This document shows positions 1 through 10,443 of a DNA stretch of 64,000 nucleotides, one piece after another. Source of the DNA: Sipunculus nudus (Eukaryota; Annelida; Sipuncula; Golfingiida; Sipunculidae); the NCBI GenBank assembly GCA_026874595.1, contig CM049311.1, forward strand, positions 16,827,676 through 16,891,675, read 5' to 3'. Under the pieces are notes generated by a model. The model saw only the letters and a list, made by a program, of their open reading frames with translations. It was not told where the DNA came from and searched no databases. Both the position numbers and the translations under genes were made by a program. The first letter of the stretch is position 1. Every line of letters begins with the position of its first letter.

Positions 1-429
1 AAAACTGGGGACTGAAAACTTGTTAAAAACATTTTTTTCCAAGTTCATATGATAAATAACTTCATATATATGTCATCCATCTTACAATTAATTCTACCCA
101 TAAAATGCATCAACTTTAAATACACTTATTTACACAGTGAGTCAACTTGAACTAGTTCAATTGCTATATGAAAAAATGATTATATGAAAAAAAAATGCAA
201 TTCGATGAAAAAATATATACCGGAAATAATAAGTAAACAGGAACAATAATACAAGGACTTGAAAAATAATTTAAATAAATATAATCACTCAATTAATTTA
301 AACTTAAATATTAATTAAGTTATAAAGGTAGAATAATTAACACTGACAACAAACAAAATTAAAATGTGTCATAACTTTTAAAGTTATAATTTCAGACAAC
401 AGATATAAGCATTCAGACAGGAACCCATT

Positions 430-610
430 CTCTTTCCTCAAAGTTAATGATCGGGGTTTAGGCTGGACTAATACCTAGTCGAGATCAGGTCTGGACCAAT
501 CAGTGACTGGTTAAGAAAAGTTCCCGATCAGGATTTCATCCAGTCTTAACTACAATTGTGAATTGGTTTGGACCAATCGCCAATAGGTCCAGATCGGGAT
601 CTGGGCCTTG
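430..610. repeat. GATC/GACCAATC-rich block, probable repeat fragment
   Basis: This block is less AT-rich than its surroundings and reuses short words: GATCGGG-like words, GACCAATC twice, and forms of CAGATC, some in inverted orientation. No open frame or splice signal was seen. It looks like part of a degenerate dispersed repeat, but no second copy was found in the window. Confidence 0.3.
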
Positions 611-702
611 CCTCATATATTTATAAATATTGTTTCTGTAATTAATGGTTATTCATAGATGATGTCTGTATTTGCTTTACCCAAAACAACTTTAAATTCA
701 AC

Positions 703-704
<2 letters not shown>

Positions 705-758
<54 letters not shown>
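705..758. repeat. (TA)n microsatellite
   Basis: An uninterrupted TA dinucleotide run of about 54 bp. It ends right beside a tRNA-derived SINE-like segment, as often happens when a microsatellite forms at a retroposon end. Confidence 0.97.
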
Positions 759-761
<3 letters not shown>

Positions 762-789
762 CAAAGACAAATTGCTCAGGGGAAAATAT

Positions 790-885
790 TAGACTGATTC
801 AGGATTCAAACCCATATCGATGGTGCACATATCCGGCATTCCAACCACTTCGCTAGAAAAGCAGAGACAGTTCGGTCCGCTTTTA
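790..885 (-). repeat. tRNA-derived SINE-like segment
   Basis: On the minus strand, TAGCGAAGTGG (complement of 845-855) fits the RNA polymerase III A box, and GGGTTTGAATCC (complement of 802-813) fits the B box. The gap between them, about 30 bases, is normal for a tRNA. No acceptor stem or paired anticodon arm could be drawn, so a functional tRNA is unlikely and a tRNA-derived SINE head is the better call. It lies against a (TA)n run. Confidence 0.6.
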
Positions 886-1827
886 TGTAACCCGTAATAC
901 TATATAATATTTTTTGTTAAATATATACATATATACATAGCAATATCAATGTATACTTCACATTATTCCATGAGCTACACTAACAAAGTTGTGAAAAAAC
1001 CCAAATAATCATTTTACTGAAATGACAAATAATCAATGTTTTGATCATTTATTATTTATGACAATTATGATGTATATATTGCTCATATTTATATTGCTGA
1101 CATCAAGTGACTTAATTGTGGATATTCTTACAGTGTTATAGTGCATTGTAACAGGCTTTCCTTATGATAAATAGATTTGAAATGTAGCCATACATTTACT
1201 AAAAAAATTAAGTTAATGAAATAAATTATTTTAAAGTTAAGTTATTAAAATGAGCAGGTTTTTGTTTAGACAAGCAAACAGAAAACATATTTAGTTTCAA
1301 ATTTACAAATTTTCAAATGTTAGAAATGGTAATCCAATGCAACATTCTGTTACTAATAGGAGCAATTATCATTCCTGGCTCTGATGTTCATTACCGGTAT
1401 CTGTCAGATGACCGACTTTTCAAGGATATCATGAAACTCCCATCAGGTTGCATGTTGCCTATTCAGATATAAGGACCATTCCTGTGCTATTGTTATGCTA
1501 TCATTTAAAATAGTACGTCAGACCATCAAATGTTCTGGCTGAATCAGTCTTATGTGATTACTTAAACAGCTGTGAAGATTATCCTGAGAAATATCAGAGT
1601 ACTCGGCCTGAAAACCGATTTTAGTAGCCATTACAAGTACTGAATAGTGTTAGGAATCCCAGCTAGACCTTGCTCGCAAAACAAATTTGTTTCAATAATT
1701 TTTTTTTGCTATGAAATGAATAGATATTTCCTCTGAGCATTCTATTATGAAATGTACAATGCGTAGAACAAATATTTATTTTAGCGTACATGTATTTGGA
1801 ATATGTAGAAGGTATTATATTCAATGA
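886..1827. other. No recognised feature
   Basis: AT-rich sequence with no persuasive exon, RNA gene or repeat. No long open frame is present on either strand. Confidence 0.6.
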
Positions 1828-2233
1828 TTTTAGCTCAGCTTCCCATAAGTCATATGAGCTATATATATTGTCGTGGTGCTTTGTCCGTCGAACTCAGTCT
1901 GTCCTAATGGTCATCAATCCATTAACAGGGCAGTTTTAAATTGTTAAACTTACAAATCTAAAATTTGACATGTAGTTAGATATCCCTAAGTTCTCCTACC
2001 ACACCTCAAACTGGGTCACTGCGTCTTCAAACCAATTGTTACACATCTTTTACAACATTTATATTAGTTAATAAGTTAAAGGAGTATTATGTCAGCTAAT
2101 CTCTACTATCTTCTTCATTCTGTCATTGACAGGGGTTCATACAATCCCATGGTATTGTTATGCATATATTACTGCCAAATAGCTAAAACAATGATAATTC
2201 TAGAAATATATGCTCATGAGAGATTCCTGCATC

Positions 2234-2237
<4 letters not shown>

Positions 2238-2297
<60 letters not shown>
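2238..2297. repeat. Composite (TA)n(GA)n microsatellite
   Basis: A TA run passes directly into a GA run of about 30 bp and then into GATA repeats. It lies inside the short TAGCTC-type element. Confidence 0.95.
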
Positions 2298-2300
<3 letters not shown>

Positions 2301-2408
2301 TAGATATAAATATTGTCAATAAAAGTGAACAGTAATTGTTCAGAAAATACATATTTAATATGTAACGTTTACTGGTTGCAGGTCCATTTCCTCTTAGCTT
2401 TTCAAATA

Positions 2409-2411
<3 letters not shown>

Positions 2412-2458
<47 letters not shown>
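2412..2458. repeat. (TA)n microsatellite
   Basis: A pure TA run of about 46 bp inside the distal part of the short TAGCTC-type element. Confidence 0.96.
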
Positions 2459-2460
<2 letters not shown>

Positions 2461-2589
2461 TATTGTAAGTATTTTTAGCATTTGTTAAAATTTTCCAAAG
2501 TTCGTTGAGCATAGTGGCCCATGGGTCCCTAGTTTTAATTTTGTGAAAGGCATACATCATAATCTATTATTTACTATTAACACGGAATA

Positions 2590-2626
2590 CAGGCCCAAAG
2601 ACCCAAAGCTCACCTGAGGATTTTTC
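2590..2626 (-). repeat. Fragment resembling the end of a TAGCTC/GGTGAGC element, reversed
   Basis: Read on the minus strand, this short stretch has CTCAGGTGAGC followed by GGGTCTTTGGGCC, which resembles terminal words of TAGCTC-type repeats as I remember them from bivalves. It is short and the assignment is tentative. Confidence 0.3.
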
Positions 2627-3699
2627 CCATAAAATTATACTGGAAAAACTAGAAATATTCTATTTTATATATAATTCTACTTACAATATATTGGTACACA
2701 TTTCAACTGCAAATGCAATACCTTCAGAGGGTATTCCTGCAGAATATAGGGGCATGCCACATAAATGTCTTATAACAGGGAGCAGCTAGGTATCAGGCAT
2801 GAAGCTGCTGTAATTTTTAAAATATTGAAAAATCATGCTATATTGTAATTTTACAAACATGACCATGACATTTTTTAGAAATTAGTGGACTGAACCTGAT
2901 AAAAACTTTTTATGATTCACAGAAATATTATTAAGCATACATGATCAATATACTTTTATGTCTCTAATGATGTGCACAATATTGCCTGTACACAATCTGA
3001 ACACACATCAACGACTGCTTATTCTAGAGCCGAAAGTAAACAAAAGCCCTAAAAAATCATATTTAATGCAGTTTGCGAATGTTGTATTTAAAATGCAAGC
3101 CCATGTTTAAAATTAAGAAAAAAAAACAAATGCATCAACAAAGGACTTAATAATAAAATCTGAGTACTGTTTTAGAAATGTTCAGCATATCTGTTAAGAT
3201 ACAGAAGACCAGCTCTGATCATTATTCAATTTATCCAAAAATATTCAGTGTTCTTGTGCAGGCCAGTAATACCCACCAGTGAGTTGGTCAAATTAGAAAA
3301 TAATGAGTGTCATGGGAGCAGTTACACATATTCAACAGGACCAGAGTGTAGCCAAGAAAACTTGCAGCTGGACTTTTTCATGACCTGAATTGTAAACAAA
3401 CAACATTTGGTAAGCAAGCTCCTGCTTAAGAGAGAGTGCTCAACAGTGTCTGAAACTTTACAATTTGACAGCAAACATGAACTTTTATAACAATTCTTAT
3501 AGATTTAGATCACTAGACAACTTTAATGTAATAATTAAAATTCTTGTGGAAAACCCCTTTGAATATGTAACCTTTTGTATTATATCCTAAATTCAAGAGT
3601 ACACGTAAGCATATTAAGATGCTCCTGCAGTTATGAATACAGTAGCTTATAAGATATACACGATCAATAATTCCATCAGTTTTTTTTTCTAAATTTTAG
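2627..3699. other. No recognised feature
   Basis: AT-rich sequence without a supported exon or repeat. The last 20 bases form the polypyrimidine-rich acceptor region of the candidate exon that follows. Confidence 0.5.
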
Positions 3700-3753
3700 A
3701 GTTATTCCATTCTGGTTGCTCTAAGCATTTTCTCCAAAGTTTTCATAATGTCG
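3700..3753 (+). CDS. Candidate 54-nt internal exon
   Basis: The acceptor is strong: a T-run followed by CTAAATTTTAG. The donor is near-consensus, TCG|GTAAGTATG. The exon is 54 nt, so it keeps frame when skipped. In phase 1 it reads LFHSGCSKHFLQSFHNV with one cysteine, which matches the phase of the Thr-rich exons downstream. Phase 0 is also open (SYSILVALSIFSKVFIMS, more hydrophobic). The third frame has a stop. No domain is recognised in so short a peptide. It could be an alternatively spliced or chance exon; the pair of good splice sites is the main support. Confidence 0.4.
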
Positions 3754-5699
3754 GTAAGTATGAACTACTTTGGAAGTGGTTTTGTTAGCAAGGATTTAAT
3801 TTTTGCACTTTTTGCAGGAGTTAGATTTACGTTTAATTAAGAACACATGTTATTTCATACAACCTAGACAATCTTAGACCCTCTTCCAAGCTCTGAAGTA
3901 TGACAGAGAGTCCGGCACGATTGTTGGCAGCTCTGTTTGTTATTTACACATAGCAGGCTGCTTCTACTTAATAATCACAGTTGCTGTTTAGCAATACAAC
4001 AACTTCCTCAGATGACAGACAACTTGCCTAGGTGCAGTACCATGGCATCATCAAACGTGATGAGGTATGTTGTGCTATAAACCTGTCTTTTATATAATCG
4101 TTTAAATATTGTTATAATCTGATTCGAAATGAAATACCTTTAGGTACTGATTTGCACAAAAAATTCGAAATTCACTAATGCTGTAAAATAAAAAAAAAAC
4201 ACCTAGAATTCAGACACACTAAATTAACCACCTCCACAGAATTCTTTTAGTAATCATCATGGAAATATGGAAATAAATTTTAAATCTCTCTTAGTGTCTA
4301 TCCTGTACAGTCAAACACTACAAAGCGAGCTTCACCCATACAATCGTTGATGATCGCAAAAGTCACAAATGAATAGAAAAGTTTCTTACATATGCTATAC
4401 TTAAAGGAGACAAGGGGAAACACAGCTGTTACAGGAATACAGGAATCTCAAGGTTTTATAATGTAGACTTTGCATGGAGATGTGCAGGCCCTGGTGGATT
4501 TCCTCAGAAGCCCAAAATAAACGTTAAGAGTTGGTTTATTTCAGCTTAGCCTCATGACCCATGGACCAATATTGAGTAGTATGTTATGTTTCTCTTCAAT
4601 GCTTTTTTCATCTTATTAGTTAGAGTGGTTATGATATGTTCCTTATTAACTGAAACAAGTATTTATAGTTACATCACAGTTAGAGAAAAGGTAAAGATCA
4701 AAATTGTGAGAAGGCAAGTTTTTTTTAATATTTTTTTCAGTGAAAAGAATCTACCTCATTCCATGAAATGTTAATTAAGTTTAAATACAAAGACAGGAAC
4801 CGTTTTAAGTTTAGAACTAATCAACAGTGCCATATCACATGCTTCCCTACATTTATTTTCTTGATGTTAACCATGCCCAGTGACTACCGCATATGCAGGT
4901 TTTGGGGTTTAACCTTCCCCACTGCTGGGTCATAGCACTAATGCACGTGGCTGTGAGGAATAGATTCTGTGAAGGTGGGTTGATCCAGCCTGAAAACATG
5001 AGAGCAGATGAATGGCTGGGCTGACTGATTGCCTCCAGGAAGGCACACCATGTGCTAATTTAAGCTGATAAGCATCCTGGTCAAGCCACAGATGTATTAC
5101 GTGTATCTATTCTTGTCTTTATTTGGTATATGTAAATATTAATAAACCTTAAACTGCTAACAGATTATTCCTTTGCCTTTTTAACCCCTGAATATTTTAT
5201 TGAATCTACAGTATGTTCATATAATCTGTTTTTCTACACAAACATGAAAAATTTCATGTAAATTGTAAGTAAACTGAAATTTCATTTCGTGAACTCCCAA
5301 CAAAATGGTTTTCAATGACCATGACTTCAGTTATACCTTTAAACACTGTATGTGAACAATGCAGAAAATATTGACACTTAACCAGTGTCTCATTCAGAAC
5401 ATTTTGTGATTCTATCATACAACTGATTGTTTTTTTTTAATACTCATATGATACCAGTTTGACCAACAGAAAAGCAGAAAACTCAACCTTATTTCGCTTT
5501 ACTTTTTTTTCGAAACAATTTTTTTTGTGAAAGACTATATTATATATTTCCCTTTTTTTCAAGAATGATGAAAGTAATTACAGCTTGTGTCAAAACAATT
5601 TATAATGCTAGCTGTTTGACAAGTATGATTCAAGATAAACATGATACAGCATGAAACTCTGAAACAAAGGACCACCAGAATAAATTTAACTGAGGACAG
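3754..5699. other. Intron-like or intergenic sequence
   Basis: Mostly featureless AT-rich DNA. A Kozak-like ACCATGGCATC with a GTATGT 20 bases later (about 4040-4065) was seen but is not supported as an exon. A partial dispersed repeat copy lies at about 4880-4950. Confidence 0.5.
4880..4950 (+). repeat. Partial copy of the GCAGGTCCTGGG dispersed repeat
   Basis: It contains an ATGCAGGTTTTGGGG word, then CCCCACTGCTGGGTCATAGCAC. These match, in the same order, the copies at 34165-34620 and 63195-63640. Only the central part is preserved. Confidence 0.5.
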
Positions 5700-6010
5700 C
5701 AGCATGACTGGCCACTAGCAGTCACTACTGACCACAGACAGTCACTCCCTGTCAATCATTTCATAACAAGGGTCACCCCTTACCACTACTGTAATCATCC
5801 ACTCAAGACCTGTCTTGATTATTCTTTAAGTGGTCACTGGTTATCTGTTCTGGTCACTTCTGGCCACATAGGCTATTAGGTCATCAGGCAGAGATCATTA
5901 AGGGAATTGGGTGATAATCTGTGACTGTGAGTGACCAGTTAACTGGCCACTGGGTACCACAGCAAATGACCTGCTGATTAGCTGTGGCTGTCAGTGACCA
6001 AAACTAACAC
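5700..6010. repeat. GTCACT/TGACC-rich block, possible foldback repeat
   Basis: Words such as CAGTCACT, TGACCA, GGCCACT and AGTGACCA recur in direct and inverted orientation. The left part (ACTGGCCACTAGCAGTCAC) and the right part (AACTGGCCACTGGGTACC, with GTGACTGTGAGTGACC) look related. This suggests a degenerate repeat with inverted arms. No coding potential was seen. Confidence 0.35.
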
Positions 6011-6119
6011 AGAATTTCCGCCTGTGGCCAAAGTGCTCTCATAGTGTATGCTTATTGGGCATCCTGGTAAAATACCTATGATTAAATATAAACATTAAAA
6101 CAACAACATACTTCTTTGC

Positions 6120-6345
6120 CCTGTTATGTTACAATATCGCACGTGTACCCGACCAATCCTATTGTGCCCCCGAGGACAATAGGATCAGTGTCAGTCTTTC
6201 ACATGCTCCCACCGATACGCACAAGGCATAATCTCGTAATCTCGTAAAGTCTCGGCTTTTCAAACCACGCCGTTAGCTTCATTCTAACCACATTCCCCTG
6301 ATGATCGGGTCGCATCCCGTGAAACAGACTGTTGAAAACTATACA
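6120..6345 (+). repeat. Dispersed repeat with CCCCCGAGG hairpin, copy 1
   Basis: The sequence from CCCCCGAGGACAATAGGA through AATCTCGT, TTTCAAACCA and GATCGGGTCGCATC recurs at 49579-49745, so this is a dispersed repeat. At 6156-6185 it has a perfect hairpin: ATCCTATTGT, a ten-base loop GCCCCCGAGG, then ACAATAGGAT. A (TA)n tract follows 40 bp downstream. No open frame was seen. Confidence 0.7.
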
Positions 6346-6376
6346 ATCCCATGCTTTTTACACAACCTGGGTCTAT

Positions 6377-6383
<7 letters not shown>

Positions 6384-6438
<55 letters not shown>
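6384..6438. repeat. (TA)n microsatellite
   Basis: A TA run of about 55 bp introduced by a short CA run. It lies just after the CCCCCGAGG hairpin repeat. Confidence 0.96.
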
Positions 6439-6442
<4 letters not shown>

Positions 6443-6710
6443 GTATATATATATACATTGATTCCGTATATATTGAGGCCGTAAATATTATTATTATAGT
6501 ATATTTCAACCTTATTTCAAAATTCAAATTAAAATAAAATTCCAACTCGCAAATTGCTGACGAACAACAGATTGTTATAACAAAGCATGCAAGAATGTTC
6601 AAATCTTCTTCATGAAGCAGGCACATCATATATTAATCAGATTAACATCATTTATACAGTATGTCACATGTATGCTAAAAACATTGTTATTTTATTTTAT
6701 TTTTTTGTAG

Positions 6711-6740
6711 ATGAAGGGACAGGTGAAGGCTCCGGAGAGG
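6711..6740 (+). CDS. Candidate 30-nt mini-exon, acidic Gly-rich
   Basis: The acceptor is a long T-rich tract ending TTTTTTGTAG, and the donor is G|GTATGT. Thirty nucleotides in phase 1 encode DEGTGEGSGEG, an acidic Gly/Ser linker. The phase 1-1 symmetry equals that of the Thr-rich exons at 40-48 kb, so it could be a linker cassette of a similar extracellular protein. Phase 0 is also open (MKGQVKAPE). A second, apparently damaged copy follows about 445 bp downstream. Short length limits certainty. Confidence 0.4.
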
Positions 6741-7155
6741 GTATGTTACAAGGATTTATTTAATACCCTCATTAATTAGTTTATATGTAATTCTCCAGAT
6801 CTTGTCTGATTTAAAAGATAAACAGTTGCTGCTCCCGCTAAATTCCTTAAATCCAGATCGATATTTTCCTAATATGAATTTTTTTTTCCGGCAAATAGTT
6901 TAGTCAGATTAACAATGATTGAAATTTTAATTATTATTTAGCTAAACTTTATCTTAGCTAACACCTCAAATATTAAACGTTAAAAACATTCAATCACGAA
7001 AATTGTCCACGAATACATGCTTATTGTAACCAAGCATGCAGAAGAATTTAATTCTTCTTCGTGTGGCAGGCTCATTCTCTATTTTTTAGTTATAACATAA
7101 TGTATTCAGTATGCCGACAGTATCCTAAAAACATCGTAATTCTTTTTTTTTGTAA

Positions 7156-7185
7156 TTGAAGGAACAGGCGGAGGCCCGGACACAG
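7156..7185 (+). pseudogene. Duplicate mini-exon with a lost acceptor
   Basis: This is the paralogue of the 30-nt mini-exon at 6711. At the aligned acceptor the AG is AA (TTTGTAA|TTGAAGG), while the donor is the better one (ACAG|GTAAGT). The aligned frame reads EGTGGGPDTG. An AG six bases inside (GAAG|GAACAGG) would give a 24-nt exon, still a multiple of three and phase 1, so a shifted acceptor may have rescued it. It is called broken or altered rather than dead. Confidence 0.4.
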
Positions 7186-7263
7186 GTAAGTTACAATGGT
7201 TATATTAAAAACATATTAAAACATTACCGTAAGGTAAGACATGAACACATGATTATTATATAT

Positions 7264-7266
<3 letters not shown>

Positions 7267-7307
<41 letters not shown>
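7267..7307. repeat. (TA)n microsatellite
   Basis: A TA run of about 40 bp shortly after the second mini-exon copy. Confidence 0.96.
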
Positions 7308-7311
<4 letters not shown>

Positions 7312-8112
7312 TAATGACAGGTACGAGTATGATTGTTACTTGTTTTAAAAGGTTCTGTGTCCAAACACTCTTGTAATATATAGATGTGGGAAATAAAAAT
7401 ATCCAGCCGTGCAAAATTGTTAATTATTATTATTATTCAGAGATAATGGGAAAATAAAGTGCTAAAACCGCCGAATGTTCAAAAGTTCAAGTCTCATTGG
7501 TCATATAACCTTATGAACAATAATCTAGAAATTGCAAAAATAAGCGAAGTTCTTATGATAATCTTTAAATTTTCCAGGCACTTAGCCTATATCTTCCTGC
7601 TTCCATTCTGTCTCCACCCTGTAATCTCAGCTATGTGATGAGATTCCATCATATGTCCGACAGGAAATAAAATCCTCGAATAATTGTAAAATATAGTTTT
7701 TATATATTTTTAAAATTAACTAAATAACAATCTGTATAAAATAATCATGATGAGAAAACAGAATATGATATTCATATAGATTACGCTCAATCGTCATATT
7801 TACATCTAGAATGAATCCGGATGGTGGCTTTGTTTAATATGACGTCATGAAAATAAAAAAAAACGTTAAAAAGTCAAAAGCTGGGTGGCTCGGGTTCCCA
7901 TTAAGTGGGAATAAGTTTGTGTCCCCTCGACAACAACATTTAGAATCTCCTTTTTTAGCGCTGCTCTGACACGCCTTCATATCAGGCACTTATTAATATA
8001 CCTCCACTCTAAGTCTGAATTCAAAGACCAATTCTAAGGAAGGGTTCATTGGTGATACGCTTATTGGAGACAACACAGCCTTCTCAGCCTATTACAGAAC
8101 AAATTACATACA

Positions 8113-8268
8113 ATGGCTGAACTATCACTGACGACCTATCACCCTGCAGAACTGAGGAAGCGACTAGGCAAGGGAGCTTTCACTTTCTCCAGTCTAACCA
8201 ACAGGAAGGGAACACAAGCAGCCCACCATATGGACCAAGGCAATGATATGCAAGGCCTGTATACTTAG
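8113..8268 (+). CDS. Unrecognised 51-codon open frame, copy 1
   Basis: The frame starts ATGGCTGAACTATCACTG (MAELSL) and ends TAG. It is hydrophilic, with basic RKRLGK and a HHMDQGND stretch, and has no signal peptide or membrane segment. The surrounding text is less AT-rich than the intronic DNA. It may be a fragment of a larger gene in a mobile element; the next open frame downstream is in another reading frame. No family is recognised. Confidence 0.3.
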   Translation: MAELSLTTYHPAELRKRLGKGAFTFSSLTNRKGTQAAHHMDQGNDMQGLYT

Positions 8269-8296
8269 GACCCTCCTTTATGGTAGTTAATCGTAG

Positions 8297-8512
8297 AATA
8301 GATATTACGATTATGAGAGGAAGCTGAACGTTTTCAACGTAAGGTTCCCGTCTTTGCAATCACGACAAGACAGGGTCACCAACAACGAGATCTTCTCAAA
8401 AGTAGACCTCCCCGCGACCTACACACAACTCCTCCGATGTCGCCTATGCTGGATAGATTCGGAAGCATCAAAATCATTATCGAATGCGTATGTCACAGCT
8501 GGTATAGAATGA
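8297..8512 (+). CDS. Unrecognised 71-codon open frame without ATG, copy 1
   Basis: It is open from just after a TAG to TGA. The peptide has mixed composition typical of real protein (ERKLNVFNVRFPSLQS, then EIFSKVDLPATYTQLLRCRL and WIDSEASK). It has two cysteines and no membrane segment. There is no start codon at its head, so it would be an exon or a broken gene. No clear acceptor or donor was found. The reading frame differs from the 51-codon frame 30 bp upstream. Origin from a mobile element is possible but unproven. Confidence 0.35.
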   Translation, partial: NRYYDYERKLNVFNVRFPSLQSRQDRVTNNEIFSKVDLPATYTQLLRCRLCWIDSEASKSLSNAYVTAGIE

Positions 8513-8941
8513 TAATAAGTGAACTTACAGTAGGAAACAGTCCATGTCATAATTTTCTGTTCGGTGAAACAGTGTTCAAGCACATTTAAGATGATATTCA
8601 TATAGATTACGCTCAATCGTCATATTTACATCTAGAATGAATCCGGATGGTGGCTTTGTTTAATATGACGTCATGAAAATAAAAAAAAAAAACGTTAAAA
8701 AGTCAAAAGCTGGGTGGCTCGGGTTCGCATTAAGTGGGAATAAGTTTGTGTCCCCTCGACAACAACATTTAGAATCTCCTTTTTTAGCGCTGCTCTGACA
8801 CGCCTTCATATCAGGCACTTATTAATATACCTCCACTCTAAGTCTGAATTCAAAGACCAATTCTAAGGAAGGGTTCATTGGTGATACGCTTATTGGAGAC
8901 AACGCAGCCTTCTCAGCCTATTACAGAACAAATTACATACA

Positions 8942-9097
8942 ATGGCTGAACTATCACTGACGACCTATCACCCTTCAGAACTGAGGAAGCGACTAGGCAA
9001 GGGAGCTTTCACTTTCTCCAGTCTAACCAACAGGAAGGGAACACAAGCAGCCCACCATATGGACCAAGGCAATGATATGCAAGGCCTGTATACTTAG
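8942..9097 (+). CDS. Unrecognised 51-codon open frame, copy 2
   Basis: This is the second copy of the frame at 8113. The visible coding change is one substitution turning Ala into Ser near residue 12 (CCTGCAGAA to CCTTCAGAA). The frame is intact in both copies, but the duplication is so recent that this says little about selection. Confidence 0.3.
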   Translation: MAELSLTTYHPSELRKRLGKGAFTFSSLTNRKGTQAAHHMDQGNDMQGLYT

Positions 9098-9125
9098 GAC
9101 CCTCCTTTATGGTAGTTAATCGTAG

Positions 9126-9341
9126 AATAGATATTACGATTATGAGAGGAAGCTGAACGTTTTCAACGTAAGGTTCCCGTCTTTGCAATCACGACAAGAC
9201 AGGGTCACCAACAACGAGATCTTCTCAAAAGTAGACCTCCCCGCGACCTACACACAACTCCTCCGATGTCGCCTATGCTGGATAGATTCGGAAGCATCAA
9301 AATCATTATCGAATGCGTATGTCACAGCTGGTATAGAATGA
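9126..9341 (+). CDS. Unrecognised 71-codon open frame, copy 2
   Basis: This is the second copy of the frame at 8297, and I saw no differences between the two. It too lacks an ATG and ends TGA. Confidence 0.35.
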   Translation, partial: NRYYDYERKLNVFNVRFPSLQSRQDRVTNNEIFSKVDLPATYTQLLRCRLCWIDSEASKSLSNAYVTAGIE

Positions 9342-9421
9342 TAATAAGTGAACTTACAGTAGGAAACAGTCCATGTCATAATTTTCTGTTCGGTGAAACA
9401 GTGTTCAAGCACATTTAAGAT

Positions 9422-10443
9422 ATTGTCACAAAATGAAAAACTAGAGACGTATTCTTATAAGTCCTATGAGATACAGAATAGATAAGTTTACAGGCGAGCA
9501 GGAAAGTAAACGATGATGATAGAGAATTGCTAGATTTGTTCACAGTTTGATGTTCAAACCCCAGGGGGTCGACTTAATAAGAATGTGGGTGCTCACTGTA
9601 GAATATGTGGGACGAAAATATACACTGGAGTAGTACCAACATTTATTCGTGTTACTTTAAATATGATCAAGTTATGGTGAGCCTGCAGAGACAAAAACAT
9701 GTGTTATGCTATTCACAGTATGACACCTGCTACAAATACAAATAAGTCATACAAATAAGTCAAGGCAGACAAACCGTTATATACATAAATACACCGAGTA
9801 AGTGAACACATGAAAATACATTCATACAAAAGCAAATACCCCATAAAAGTAACAACTTTGAAAACTGTGACAATCGCTGAGCATCAGAATTTTAAACCAC
9901 CAGTTGACGTGTGTGTTTGACTCCGGATAACTTATAAATCTAGCAAGAAACAGCCAGGACTACACACGACAGCAATCTTTATACCTAACTCTGGGGAAAC
10001 ATAATTACATAGCATATGATGTTACTATAACAATTAAAGTAATATATCTTTAGCCTGAACAACCCTGAGATAACTACACCAGTACGAGGGTTAATGACAA
10101 TATCGGCCAGAAATATATTGACAAATATGATGATAATAGATACCATGTCATTTCGCAAGTAACACCATATTTATCTGTAATGTAAACTACATTTGTTTTT
10201 AAAGAATCCCCAATATAAACTGGTACTGAATGCATTTTAGCAAACTCACAACTTCGCACCATCTAAAGTTCCCACTCTACTGGTCACTGCTGTGGCAACG
10301 CTATACCAACTCAGATGCATACTCAGGGCCTTGCGGCACTACGTCTTGTCCTCACTGATGTAAAAAAAAGGAAACGAAAACCGACGTTCTTGGGGCCACA
10401 AATACAAAAAACATGGCTACCGTAAATACTCCCTGCAAATAAA
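9422..10443. other. No recognised feature
   Basis: Unique-looking AT-rich sequence. A B-box-like GTTCAAACCCC at about 9550 has no matching A box. No exon is supported. Confidence 0.5.

Larger units (their letters stand above)
1828..2537 (+). mobile_element. TAGCTC-type dispersed element, copy A (short)
   Basis: It starts with TTTTAGCTCAGC, soon followed by a GAGCTATAT word and a TTTGTCCGTCG word, and it ends with GCCCATGGGTCCCTAG then T-rich sequence. The copy at 55214-57557 has the same start and end words (GAGCTATAG, TTTGTCCGTCG, CCCATGGGTCACTTG). The interior carries a (TA)n(GA)n tract and a second (TA)n tract. No coding capacity was seen. I associate this type of repeat with bivalve genomes from memory; its class is not established here. 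It is probably non-autonomous. Confidence 0.6.
6560..7200 (+). repeat. Two diverged tandem copies carrying a mini-exon
   Basis: About 6560-6755 and 6990-7200 are related. In the same order both contain an AAGCATGCA word, AATTCTTCTTC or AATCTTCTTC, a GCAGGC word, CAGTATG, CTAAAAACAT, a T-rich tract, GTAGAT or GTAATT, and then GAAGG-ACAGG. The offset is about 445 bp. Each copy contains one 30-nt mini-exon sequence. Confidence 0.7.
7767..9421 (+). repeat. Recent tandem duplication, unit about 826-829 bp
   Basis: Copy 1 is 7767-8592 and copy 2 is 8593-9421. By eye only a few substitutions separate them (for example TTCCCATT/TTCGCATT, AACACAGCC/AACGCAGCC, CCCTGCAGA/CCCTTCAGA) plus a longer A-run in copy 2. 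The word GATATT occurs at the left end, near the junction and at the right end, so duplication at a microhomology is likely. Each copy carries two open frames of no known family and a CRE-type palindrome TGACGTCA (7840-7847, 8666-8673). An assembly artefact that kept two haplotypes is possible. Confidence 0.95.

Noticed and set aside
4040-4065. ACCATGGCATCATC with a GTATGT about 20 bases on, a possible first coding exon (MASSNVM).
   Set aside because: It would end in phase 2, which gives an immediate stop if joined to the 6711 mini-exon, and there is no promoter evidence.
7840-8673. TGACGTCA palindromes as functional CREB-type enhancer sites.
   Set aside because: They occur only as part of the duplicated unit, without promoter context; a bare 8-mer is not evidence.
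9545-9565. GTTCAAACCCC as a possible tRNA B box.
   Set aside because: No A box, T stem or acceptor stem could be paired around it.
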